Origin: a virus
DNA: 22,961 nt
Direction: 5' to 3' (one strand)
Virus record (IMG/VR): IMGVR_UViG_3300009076_000052
Coordinates: 1 to 22,961 of that record
This document shows, in pieces, positions 6,285 to 15,051 of the stretch. Made by a program: the position numbers and the translations under genes. Positions within the stretch are counted from its first letter, which is position 1. Each line of letters starts with the position of its first letter. The notes beneath the pieces were generated by a model, which saw only the letters and a program-made list of their open reading frames with translations, was not told where the DNA came from and did not search any database.

Positions 6285-9200
6285 TTATTGTTGTATTGGG
6301 GGTAAGAAGTCTAGCATGTCTACGTTAGCAGCATCATCCATCTGATACTGTAGTATCCTACTGTTAGTCCGTTTAACTTCAGCTTCAATACCCTTACGTC
6401 TACGGTTAGAATCTACAACAGCCTTGCTAATCTGACCTTGAATGTTATTGTAAAGCTCATCTTGTATAAACTGTTGAGCATCAAACAAAGTCTTGTACGT
6501 CCTGTACTGATTCAACTCTACACCGTCACGGCTAGGCTTACTCTGAAGGTCTTTAATGAACGACTCAGCTGCAGCCTTGCTTTTGTGTTCACCACTAAAG
6601 TTCTTACGTAAGGTGTCAACAACAAGGTCAGCAATGTCACCGTAGTCTTGCTCATCAATCATAGAGCTGCCAAACTTAGCAGACATATCACTGAAGTGCT
6701 TATACCCATCCTTGAGGTTCTCCTTTAGGCTAAGCTCTAGCCCTTCAAGCATCTTAGTATTTGTAACATTCTTGTAGAAGATCTGATTAATCTTACGCTC
6801 AACTGCTTCAAAAGAACCAAGGTCTGTTATGACAGCATCGAAGATCGGTAGGATATAAGGGTCACCACCTACTTCTCTACGTAGGGCATTCATACTTTGA
6901 TCAGAGAATAACTCAGCCATAGTAGTCCCGTCCATGCTTTGAGCAAGGCTTGGTAGTATCTGTCCAGCTGCAACAGCTCCCATTCTACCACCCCTTTCAG
7001 CAGTAACATCAAATACCTTTTGCTTTTCCTTAACACTTACCTGTGTTTTAAGTGTACCTCTCTTGGCTTCTAAGGCAGCAACTCTATCCATGTTACCTGA
7101 TTGCTTAGCCTTTTCTATAAGAACGTTAAGGTCTTTATCTTTAAACTCTCGACCACCTTTCTTTGTTCTAGCCTTAGCGGTTGTAGCTTTAGACTGCTTA
7201 CCTGTGTACTGATAGGTAGTGCCACCGAATGTAACAGTGCCACCCAAAGGGTTAGTTGTTTCTAAAGCAAGGCCATACAGTGCAGAAGCACCTACCATTC
7301 GTTTAGCTAGAGTAGAGAAGTTTACAAGATCAGAGCCAAGGGTTTCCCGAAGGGCTGCTTCACGTACATCATTCAATAATACAGCTGCTTTAGTTACACC
7401 ACCGAATCGAACAGAGGCTGCCCTTAGGTCACTGTCAGATACAACAGTATCATAGACAGACTCAACTAGGTTATGCATCTCCTGACCGTACGGGAAGGTC
7501 ATCAAAGGGCCTTTAAGGAATGTCTTCTCGTTGTCTTTTGCAAGAGCAAGAGTAATCAGTTCCATTACCATAGGTATCTCATCTTCAGTATACCCGTGTT
7601 CTTTCATAAAGGTTTTGTCAGATAACGTAAGACCTGTGTAGTTTCCTTCAAGCAAAGAAACCATACGTTCTCTTAGTGCATCACGTAACTTACCACCAAA
7701 CGCAGTACGGTTAGGTACATCATCGTAGATACCAAGAACTCTTTCTTCACCTTCAGCTCGAAGTACACCACCACGGTACATAGCTCCAACGTTACCAAGC
7801 ATAGCCTGCATAGTAATCAAACCATTAGAGTTACCGTCCACCTCAATCGCATTGACTGAACTGTGGAAAGACTTACCACTACGGACTGCTTGATCGTAAT
7901 CAGCAAGAGCCATCATGTAATCTAAGGTTTGTAAGGTATGCTTATGAGAATCCTTAGCATCAGATAGACTTTCAAACAAAGCTTTTAAGTCTGGGTCTGC
8001 ATTAACTAGTTGGATAATAGAAGTGTTGTTGATACCTTCGATACCTCGGATACCTTGGGCAGTTAAAGTAACTTTACTAAACCCAGATACACTTTCTTGA
8101 GGGTTAAGGTCACCAACTAGTTTAAGTAATTTATTACCTAAGCTAACTACAGCTCCGTATCTTGCAGACCTACGTACCATATTATCACGAGCTATCTTTA
8201 TCTGAGTTTCAGGTACAAAGTCACCACCGTTAAAGAACATAGCTGAGAAACCTCTTAGCAATGCACGTTCTTGAGTAGAGTTACTTCCCGGTTTAATCTG
8301 GTACTTAACCCCTGAACCTATAATACCACGCATAAGATGGTTGTTCATGTAGCTGTTGTTCTGTATGACGTTGAATCGTGTAGTACCTGATTGGATATTA
8401 AAGGTATGATAGAAAGGTTTACCTGTGTACTTAGAGGCCATCATGCCTACTTCTAAGTTCTTATTAGCGTTGCTATAAAACTCAGGCTTAAGTCTAGAGC
8501 CAACAACCTGAGGGTTGCGTGAGCTAGCATCAGCTACAAGATCAGGGTTAGCCCCAACCTCATTAAGAAAGTCCTTAGGTCTCGTAAAAGTAATCCTAAC
8601 TTCTTCTACCTTTTCCCTCTGCATTTTTAAATCAAAGATACGTTTAGTATTTTTATCCTTACTAGCAGGGTTTGTTACAATCATATCCTCTAGCTCTTCG
8701 ATCATAATATCTATACGTTCAATCTTAGCAGCTTGTTTAGAAGCAATAGAAAGTATCTTATCAATCCTTTGACTACCCATGTCTACTATGTTATGAGTAA
8801 AGTTGTTACCGCCTCTAACTGGGTCAGTGGCAAGAGCAGCGGATAGCAAGGACATTCCAAGCGTACCCCTTCTGCTGTCGATAACATTAGCTACTTGAGC
8901 AGAGTTAACCTTAGCTTCATTGACAGTCTTTACATCTTTGTTAGGGTTAGAGCCAGACCTACTGCGCACCAGCTGACCTTCATTAGTATACTCACCTGAT
9001 TCAGGCTTAATAAATAAGAAGTTTTTCTTTGGGTCTGGTAGGGTGTACCTTTGAACTTCGTCCTGAAGAATCTTACGGCCCATAGGAGTCAAGTGATACT
9101 GAGCTTCACCTCCAGCGCCTGTGGCTAAATCCTTAAACACCATACCGTTAGAGATAGCAGCATACTGTGCCATCATAACCTTACCAATCATCTCAAAGGT

Positions 9201-10313
9201 TTCAGGGGTAGTGTTACGGAAGTCTTCTACATACGAGTCAGTGTCTTCCCCCTTACGCTGAGATAAAGATCGTCTTAAGTTTTGGAACATATCTCTACCA
9301 AGACGAGCCATACTTACTTCACTCTTACCTTCAGCTGTTGGATCAAACGCCACTTCAGCTATACCTGCAACCTGTGTATCTCCTTGAGACCTTACAGCAT
9401 CCTGCTCAAGCAAGAAGTTCTCTGTAATCATAGACATCAAAGGGACCATAGTAGGTTCAACTATGTATGGTTGTTGGTTGGTCAGGGTGTCAGGGTTGTT
9501 AAGGTAACCCTCGGGGGTAAGGCTTACTTCCTCTGATACAAACATTGGGTTAGGTACAGAAAGCCCGCCTAATAGTTTACTGGATGTAAAGATAGAAGCT
9601 GGTGATAAGACTAAGCTTTCACCCTTCTTACCAGTCATCATTGGTTTATCTTCTGAAGCTTCCACTTTTCTTTTACTAAGAGACTCTAGCTCTGTTTCAA
9701 ACTCAGGAGTTCCTATGGCAGAGGGGACACTAGGTGTGTCTCTGACTGGAAAGTTAATCATATCCCTGCCAGCAGCAGCTTGAGTATAGCCATCAAGTCG
9801 GCTGTAAGTTACTTCGCCTACAGCTTCACGAAGGCCAGACAAGTCAGACGCAACCCCTAAGTGCTCCTGCATACTAGGTGTTCTCTCTGACTCTCTTTGT
9901 AATCGCTCTAAGTTATCTACTGGTTGAGCATTAGGATCAGTAAAAGCTTCAGGGCCTGTGGCCGCTTGTACAGTCGCATAAGCAGACTCAAGGCTTCCCG
10001 GGATAATACTACCAGCTTCTTCTTCTAATGCGTAGGAAGCAGCTAATGCTGTCTCCATTTGATCTAATGCACTCAAAGTTTCTACTGGCGTATCTACAGA
10101 TGCACCCTCAAGTACAGGGCCATCAATGTAACCTCCCTCTATGAGTAAACGTTCTTGCTCTTCAGGGCTTAAGGTTGGGGCTTCCTGCCCCTGTGCTTCA
10201 TCCTGTGATACTTGAGTGTCCCTAGCCAACTGCTCTGCTAGGTCTAATCGTTTAGCTTTAGCCTCAGCTTCAGACTCAAACCCCTGTCCTACTAGTGTTG
10301 GGTTAATAGCCAT
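6285..10313 (-). CDS. giant virion protein with a single-subunit RNA polymerase core (N4 vRNAP-like)
   Basis: A 1342-residue protein, the last gene of the virion operon. Its C-terminal half carries the single-subunit RNA polymerase motifs in order. A degenerate D/T-x-x-G-R element has R646 (S-G-T-T-R, with Thr in the Gly place). Motif A is V-D-G-N-S-N-G with D826; motif B is K-T-F-L-K-G-P-L-M-T-F-P-Y-G with K934 and Y942. Motif C is Q-S-M-D-G-T-T-M followed by P-I-F-D-A-V-I-T-D with D1159. A-to-B spacing (108) is close to that of the phage N4 virion polymerase; B-to-C (225) lies between T7 and N4. The first 600 or so residues are not recognised and may serve packaging or ejection. The ATG overlaps the upstream stop (TAATG), with AGGAG 10 nt before it. 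Packaging is inferred from the operon position. A decayed polymerase serving only as an ejection protein is an alternative, but the two metal aspartates, Lys and Tyr are intact. Confidence 0.82.
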   Translation of the reverse strand: MAINPTLVGQGFESEAEAKAKRLDLAEQLARDTQVSQDEAQGQEAPTLSPEEQERLLIEGGYIDGPVLEGASVDTPVETLSALDQMETALAASYALEEEAGSIIPGSLESAYATVQAATGPEAFTDPNAQPVDNLERLQRESERTPSMQEHLGVASDLSGLREAVGEVTYSRLDGYTQAAAGRDMINFPVRDTPSVPSAIGTPEFETELESLSKRKVEASEDKPMMTGKKGESLVLSPASIFTSSKLLGGLSVPNPMFVSEEVSLTPEGYLNNPDTLTNQQPYIVEPTMVPLMSMITENFLLEQDAVRSQGDTQVAGIAEVAFDPTAEGKSEVSMARLGRDMFQNLRRSLSQRKGEDTDSYVEDFRNTTPETFEMIGKVMMAQYAAISNGMVFKDLATGAGGEAQYHLTPMGRKILQDEVQRYTLPDPKKNFLFIKPESGEYTNEGQLVRSRSGSNPNKDVKTVNEAKVNSAQVANVIDSRRGTLGMSLLSAALATDPVRGGNNFTHNIVDMGSQRIDKILSIASKQAAKIERIDIMIEELEDMIVTNPASKDKNTKRIFDLKMQREKVEEVRITFTRPKDFLNEVGANPDLVADASSRNPQVVGSRLKPEFYSNANKNLEVGMMASKYTGKPFYHTFNIQSGTTRFNVIQNNSYMNNHLMRGIIGSGVKYQIKPGSNSTQERALLRGFSAMFFNGGDFVPETQIKIARDNMVRRSARYGAVVSLGNKLLKLVGDLNPQESVSGFSKVTLTAQGIRGIEGINNTSIIQLVNADPDLKALFESLSDAKDSHKHTLQTLDYMMALADYDQAVRSGKSFHSSVNAIEVDGNSNGLITMQAMLGNVGAMYRGGVLRAEGEERVLGIYDDVPNRTAFGGKLRDALRERMVSLLEGNYTGLTLSDKTFMKEHGYTEDEIPMVMELITLALAKDNEKTFLKGPLMTFPYGQEMHNLVESVYDTVVSDSDLRAASVRFGGVTKAAVLLNDVREAALRETLGSDLVNFSTLAKRMVGASALYGLALETTNPLGGTVTFGGTTYQYTGKQSKATTAKARTKKGGREFKDKDLNVLIEKAKQSGNMDRVAALEAKRGTLKTQVSVKEKQKVFDVTAERGGRMGAVAAGQILPSLAQSMDGTTMAELFSDQSMNALRREVGGDPYILPIFDAVITDLGSFEAVERKINQIFYKNVTNTKMLEGLELSLKENLKDGYKHFSDMSAKFGSSMIDEQDYGDIADLVVDTLRKNFSGEHKSKAAAESFIKDLQSKPSRDGVELNQYRTYKTLFDAQQFIQDELYNNIQGQISKAVVDSNRRRKGIEAEVKRTNSRILQYQMDDAANVDMLDFLPPIQQ

Positions 10314-13300
10314 TAATAATCATCTCCTGTTATCCATTGTGCTTCTACCATATTATTGTAGACGTGATGTTTAAAGGGAGCAAAGACTGGTACCAGACCT
10401 ACGCCTGACTTTACCGTAGCCCTTGAGTCTCCTTCAATTACACCATGCACGAGTTTATATACGTTCTCGAAGATACCGGAAGCCGGAGCTTCACCTGTAC
10501 CGAAGTTCCATACAGCTTCACCGATGGTCCTACTTCTGTCTTCGTATAGTGGGAATAGTAAGTTGTTACTTAGTACTCTTTCAGTTGTTCCTAAGATACC
10601 TGAAGAGTATAAAGCTCTTAAGTACTTTTCATTATCCTCTAAATACGGAGATGACTCACCGAACTTTATAAGGTCTTTAAGGTGTTGAGCTGCATAGCCA
10701 AGCATTAGCATAGACATGAGCGTTGCAAAGGTAGAGTATCTAAACCCTGGAGTAGAGTTCTTGATTGAATCCCACATCCTTGGTATATGATGTGCAGTAA
10801 ACTTAGATGTAAAGCCTTGGAACTGTGTGAACATAGCTAGGTGTGGGTCACTGTAGAACAGAGGTCTACCCATAGCATCTGGCAAAGGCACAGCTTCATT
10901 GATAAAGTTAAACAAACCATTATCAAACTGTCTTTCCCAAGCTGCCATAGTCTCTGGGCTAGTGTCCCCATTAGTAATCCTTAGTGATAAGTCTAACATT
11001 TTATCAACAGGGATACCCATCTTCTCTAGGTGTCTACGGGACTCTCTGACTTCATTAGTATCCACAGTACCCTGATTAATTATGTCAAGGTTTCTGATTA
11101 AGAAGTCATTAAAAAAAGAAGCTCTGACTGTACGTGTAGCATTAGTAATAGCATTCAAACCAATAACCTTAAAGAACGAGTCCATAAGAGATCGAGTCAT
11201 CTTGTTAGTTTCAGATACACCTACTAGCTGAGCCTGACCAGTCCTTGCAGGACCAAAGCCTACTCTTCTATTCAAACCACTAGGGTCGTCATACTGTACA
11301 TAACGTGGGTCTCTAGCTGCTTCCTGTTCACGAGACTTAATCTTAGTTTCAAAGTTACTACGTTGAGGGACTACTCTTGTAAGTCTACCAACTTCAGCAA
11401 AGTACTCAAACATCTCACGACCAAGGATAAGACCTAACGAACCTACGTTCTTATTAAGAGTCTTTATGTCAACACCTAGTGGTGTTAATGCAAACTCAAC
11501 AAGAGACATTGGAGCTGCTAGCCCTAGCATAGTTAAGGTAGCTGTTAAGGTTATAGCTTTCTGTGTACCTCTAAGTGCATCACTTTCGATACGCTTATAG
11601 TTACCAGAGTCAGCGTTAATAAGATCTCTAACACCCTTGGCAAGATCAGAAGCAGTTGCATTAGCCTCAGCTTCCCTTTCTGAACCTGCTTCAGCACCCT
11701 TGCTAAGTTCTGCATAAACCTTTTCCATCATAGATGTAAGAAGTTTACTATCAGAACCTACGAACTTAGTCATAGTCATGTAACGAGATGCAGACTTCAT
11801 GGCATTCTCAGTGTTCTCAAAGAGATTCTGCTCAAAGAACTCATCAAACTTAACGTTATCTGATATGTCTAGGGTTCTACGCTTGTGAGTCTTAGGGACT
11901 AGTCCACCTTTAGTTAAGTCAAAAGCTTCGTCTAAGGTATGTATCTCAGCATTATCTAACAAAGAGTTAGTTATCTCAGATGCAAACTCAATAGACAACC
12001 CTTTCTCTGAAACAAGAAGTTGTATAAACTTATCTTTGTTCTTAGAGATAGCACTCTTAAGGAACCCTTTACTTCTAAAGATGTGATCCTGAAGATCACC
12101 AATAGTGTACGGCTCCCCTGCTTGACGTTGCCTAGCAGTCACACCTTCGTACATAGATCTATCTACAGAGTAAAACTCTTGTAGTAGTTCTTTAATCTGA
12201 CTTGAGTTCTCTTGGAACTTAGGGTTAGCTAAGTTATCCCAATCAATAGCAGCAACTATTTGATCAGCTGTCATCCAAGTTGCATTAGTATCTTCGTTAG
12301 CTGTTATAGGTTTAACATGTGTGTTAAAGAAGCTATACATTAAGGTAGATAGTTCCTTGCGCATAGCACCAGAACCTTTTGCTTCTAACTTAAACTTAGA
12401 ATATAGATTTTCAACAGGTGTAAGCAAAGATTCAAAAGTTCTAAAGTTACCTACCTTATCACTATGGAAATCAACACCACCATGTACCTTCTTATCCCTA
12501 CCGCCCATCATGTCATACAGTTTTCTAAGAGTAGGGCTACGATCTAAGATGTCTTTGGTAAACAAAGTATCTCTTGCATCCCTTAGTAGAAAGCCTGCAT
12601 CTTTAAGGCCATCACCAAGGTTCTCGGTAACAGTTTTCCCGTCACTTTGTACTTGCCCTGCGTCAGCTCTCTCTGTAAAAGAAAGACCTTCACCCTCTGG
12701 TTTAATCTTACCCTCTGGTGCTTCAGTTTCAGTAGCCTCAGGGGCCTTAGAGGCCTTAGAGTCTTCCCATTCTTGTCGAATAACTTCGTCTAAGTCTGCA
12801 ACTCTACCATTAGCATCTCTGGCTTCTGCCTTGTAGCCTTCAGTGGCATCATCAAACATGCCATCATACTTAGCCATAGCAACAGATGCATCTTTCCATT
12901 GACCTGCTTCCCATACACCACCGGGTGTAGCAAAAGCAGAACCCATCATGCCTCCAGCAATAAGGGCATTAGTCATTCTATGCTGTAGCTCATCAAAGTC
13001 CCAAGTCTTTTCAGACCCAAGGACTGCTGCAGTGTACTGTGTAAGTTCCTGAAACATCTCAGTGCTGCCCTCAAAGGCTGCACCAGTAGTCAGTCTACCA
13101 GCAAGTCGTTTAACTAAGGCACCCTTCTGTAACTGTGTGTTAGCAAACTTAGCTGCATCGTCTGCATAGCTAGATATCTGCCTCTTAGTCATAGAAGCTA
13201 GTGCAACAGTAGCCTGTTCTTTACTAAGACCTCTGGCAGTAGCCGCAGCTTGTTGTTCTACAGGCAGTAAGGCAGCAGCTCTGGCTCTTTGAGGCCCTTG

Positions 13301-15016
13301 GGCTCTCATAACCATACGAACAGCTTCCTCTTTACCCTCTTTAGTGATAAACTGTGAAGGTCTAATGATACCCATAGCACCTTTGATACCAAATACGTCC
13401 AGTGCAGCAGCAATAGCGCCACCAGCGATAGCAATACCATAGCTTTTGTCGTCTTGCTCACCTTCCATCTCGTCTAGTATCATACCTGAGTACATAGCTA
13501 CGGGTATAGTAAGACTACCACCCATAGTTACCCCAGCAGATGCAATAGATGCAACAGTAACACCCATAAACGGCAGAGAAGTTGCTAAGTTGTTACCAAG
13601 AAACTCTCCAACCTGTCCAATATCAGTAAAGTCTACGTCTCTGTAGTCTAAACGGACCCCAGGGGACTCTGCTAGCTGACTCTTAGAGTATGCAATGCCA
13701 CCTAACAGGTAAGCTTCAGCATCATCGTAGCCTAGTATATCAGAACCCATGACAGCTACCTGTTTAAAGGAGTTACCTACCATAGTTACTGCAGAATCCC
13801 ATGACTGGGACATAGGGTGTATAGCTCTACCTTCCATATCGGATGCGTAGTTACGAAGAACTACACCAGAGAACAGTTCAGGGGCTCTAGCATACTCTCT
13901 TTCGTTGAGAGCTAGCTTCTTAGCTACATACTCACCACCTGAGTTCTCAAGACCTGAAGCTCTGATGATAGCAGCTGCTCTCTCTACCGTAGACAGTTTA
14001 GTGTCGGGGTCTTTACCTGCTCTAGCCGCTAGGCCATACAGGTAACGAGAGTAATCTTCATCACTCATCATCATGTCAGTCTTGCCAATAAACTTAGGCT
14101 TAGCTATACCAGATGATACTAAGAAGTTTTGAAAAGAGTTACCATCTTTGTCAACTAAGTCACCGATCTTTCGGCCATACCCAGCTTTCTTGTCGGTAGT
14201 CTTAGCGTTAGTGAATCCATACTCGTTTGCAAGACTAGCTACGTATTGTTTAGTAACTTGACCAGAGGCTTCACCCATCTGATACCCGCTTTGTCTAAGG
14301 AACTTCTCAACTTCCGCTAAGTCTATCCCTTCGAATCGGTAGCTTTGACCAGTCTCTTTATCACGGAAAGTATCACCATCAACCAGCTTGTACCCTGAGT
14401 CACCGATGTCATAGTCGGCTTTGGAAAAGGCAGCCTCAGGTGCTGCTCTCCTCTTTTCTGAATGAGCAGCTACAGCGTCTGATACTTTCTTCATTCGTCT
14501 GTGTACGCCACTATCAGTTTCTAATGAGTTGCGGTAATCTTTGTTATCAAGAAACTCTAAGGATGCTTGATTGTAGTTACCTTCATTAAGTAGTTTTATA
14601 AAATTGGGAGAATGTCCTAAGTCACCTCGGTACTCAGCTTGTATAAGCTCAGCCTGAAGTTCCTTTGGGTATGTCCCAAGATTAGGTATTCTTGATTGTG
14701 CTCTATCTACGTGGTGCTGGTATGCGGCTTCAAAGCCCTTCTCAATCCACTCACCTGTCTGACCTACACCTTGGGTAGTGATACCTTTAGTGTCGGTGTA
14801 AGGGGTAGCAACGTACCCCTCCTCTTCCACAACTCTCTGCTCAGCATACGTAAGAGGACGACCAATGTTCGCCTCTACTTGTGCTATAGCGTCTGATCCG
14901 TGGTAGACTTCCTTGTCCACCTTCATATCAACTGTAGGATTTAAGTCAGAACTTACATCGTCTATGTAGCCTTGCTCTATTAATTGCTCTTGTGTTAACT
15001 TAGTGTCGTCGTTCAT
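10313..15016 (-). CDS. giant internal virion/ejection protein with GH24 lysozyme and SNase-like domains (gp16-like)
   Basis: A 1567-residue protein in the place of the T7 gp16 ejection protein. Residues about 55-185 form a T4-lysozyme-type GH24 domain with E66, D75 and T81 at exactly the T4 lysozyme spacing (E11/D20/T26) plus the G-x-G after the Thr. Residues about 205-308 form a staphylococcal-nuclease-like domain: V-D-G-D215-T, R227, D232 and E235 in R-F-E-G-I-D-L-A-E, then G-Y-G-R282 and a D-G-N-S-F-Q-N-F-L-V end. Hydrophobic segments lie near 485-511, 525-551, 1155-1176 and 1425-1442. The C-terminus has R-P-L-F-Y-S-D-P-H and T-Q-F-Q-G-F-T, typical of large podovirus ejection proteins. The lysozyme should open peptidoglycan during DNA entry; the nuclease role is unknown. 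AGGAG at 15026-15030 is 9 nt from the ATG. Confidence 0.88.
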   Translation of the reverse strand: MNDDTKLTQEQLIEQGYIDDVSSDLNPTVDMKVDKEVYHGSDAIAQVEANIGRPLTYAEQRVVEEEGYVATPYTDTKGITTQGVGQTGEWIEKGFEAAYQHHVDRAQSRIPNLGTYPKELQAELIQAEYRGDLGHSPNFIKLLNEGNYNQASLEFLDNKDYRNSLETDSGVHRRMKKVSDAVAAHSEKRRAAPEAAFSKADYDIGDSGYKLVDGDTFRDKETGQSYRFEGIDLAEVEKFLRQSGYQMGEASGQVTKQYVASLANEYGFTNAKTTDKKAGYGRKIGDLVDKDGNSFQNFLVSSGIAKPKFIGKTDMMMSDEDYSRYLYGLAARAGKDPDTKLSTVERAAAIIRASGLENSGGEYVAKKLALNEREYARAPELFSGVVLRNYASDMEGRAIHPMSQSWDSAVTMVGNSFKQVAVMGSDILGYDDAEAYLLGGIAYSKSQLAESPGVRLDYRDVDFTDIGQVGEFLGNNLATSLPFMGVTVASIASAGVTMGGSLTIPVAMYSGMILDEMEGEQDDKSYGIAIAGGAIAAALDVFGIKGAMGIIRPSQFITKEGKEEAVRMVMRAQGPQRARAAALLPVEQQAAATARGLSKEQATVALASMTKRQISSYADDAAKFANTQLQKGALVKRLAGRLTTGAAFEGSTEMFQELTQYTAAVLGSEKTWDFDELQHRMTNALIAGGMMGSAFATPGGVWEAGQWKDASVAMAKYDGMFDDATEGYKAEARDANGRVADLDEVIRQEWEDSKASKAPEATETEAPEGKIKPEGEGLSFTERADAGQVQSDGKTVTENLGDGLKDAGFLLRDARDTLFTKDILDRSPTLRKLYDMMGGRDKKVHGGVDFHSDKVGNFRTFESLLTPVENLYSKFKLEAKGSGAMRKELSTLMYSFFNTHVKPITANEDTNATWMTADQIVAAIDWDNLANPKFQENSSQIKELLQEFYSVDRSMYEGVTARQRQAGEPYTIGDLQDHIFRSKGFLKSAISKNKDKFIQLLVSEKGLSIEFASEITNSLLDNAEIHTLDEAFDLTKGGLVPKTHKRRTLDISDNVKFDEFFEQNLFENTENAMKSASRYMTMTKFVGSDSKLLTSMMEKVYAELSKGAEAGSEREAEANATASDLAKGVRDLINADSGNYKRIESDALRGTQKAITLTATLTMLGLAAPMSLVEFALTPLGVDIKTLNKNVGSLGLILGREMFEYFAEVGRLTRVVPQRSNFETKIKSREQEAARDPRYVQYDDPSGLNRRVGFGPARTGQAQLVGVSETNKMTRSLMDSFFKVIGLNAITNATRTVRASFFNDFLIRNLDIINQGTVDTNEVRESRRHLEKMGIPVDKMLDLSLRITNGDTSPETMAAWERQFDNGLFNFINEAVPLPDAMGRPLFYSDPHLAMFTQFQGFTSKFTAHHIPRMWDSIKNSTPGFRYSTFATLMSMLMLGYAAQHLKDLIKFGESSPYLEDNEKYLRALYSSGILGTTERVLSNNLLFPLYEDRSRTIGEAVWNFGTGEAPASGIFENVYKLVHGVIEGDSRATVKSGVGLVPVFAPFKHHVYNNMVEAQWITGDDY

Positions 15017-15032
15017 TCCGACTATCTCCTAT

Positions 15033-15051
15033 GTTTAATAATTTATTTAAC
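15033..15051. other. AT-rich imperfect inverted repeat in the only sizeable gap of the virion operon
   Basis: The 35-bp gap between the 853-aa and 1567-aa genes contains GTTTAATAA and TATTTAAC arms that pair with one mismatch across a short centre. It has no GC-rich stem or T run, so it is not a normal terminator. It may be a weak operator, an RNA-processing site or chance AT-rich sequence just upstream of the ribosome-binding site. Confidence 0.25.

Noticed and set aside
12321-12836. A 171-codon + strand open frame inside the 1567-aa gene, and similar ones at 777-1127 (-), 2603-2995 (-), 3512-3829 (-) and 18046-18360 (+)
   Set aside because: All lie fully or mostly inside confident genes on the opposite strand, lack family motifs or ribosome-binding sites, and have compositions expected of frame shadows.
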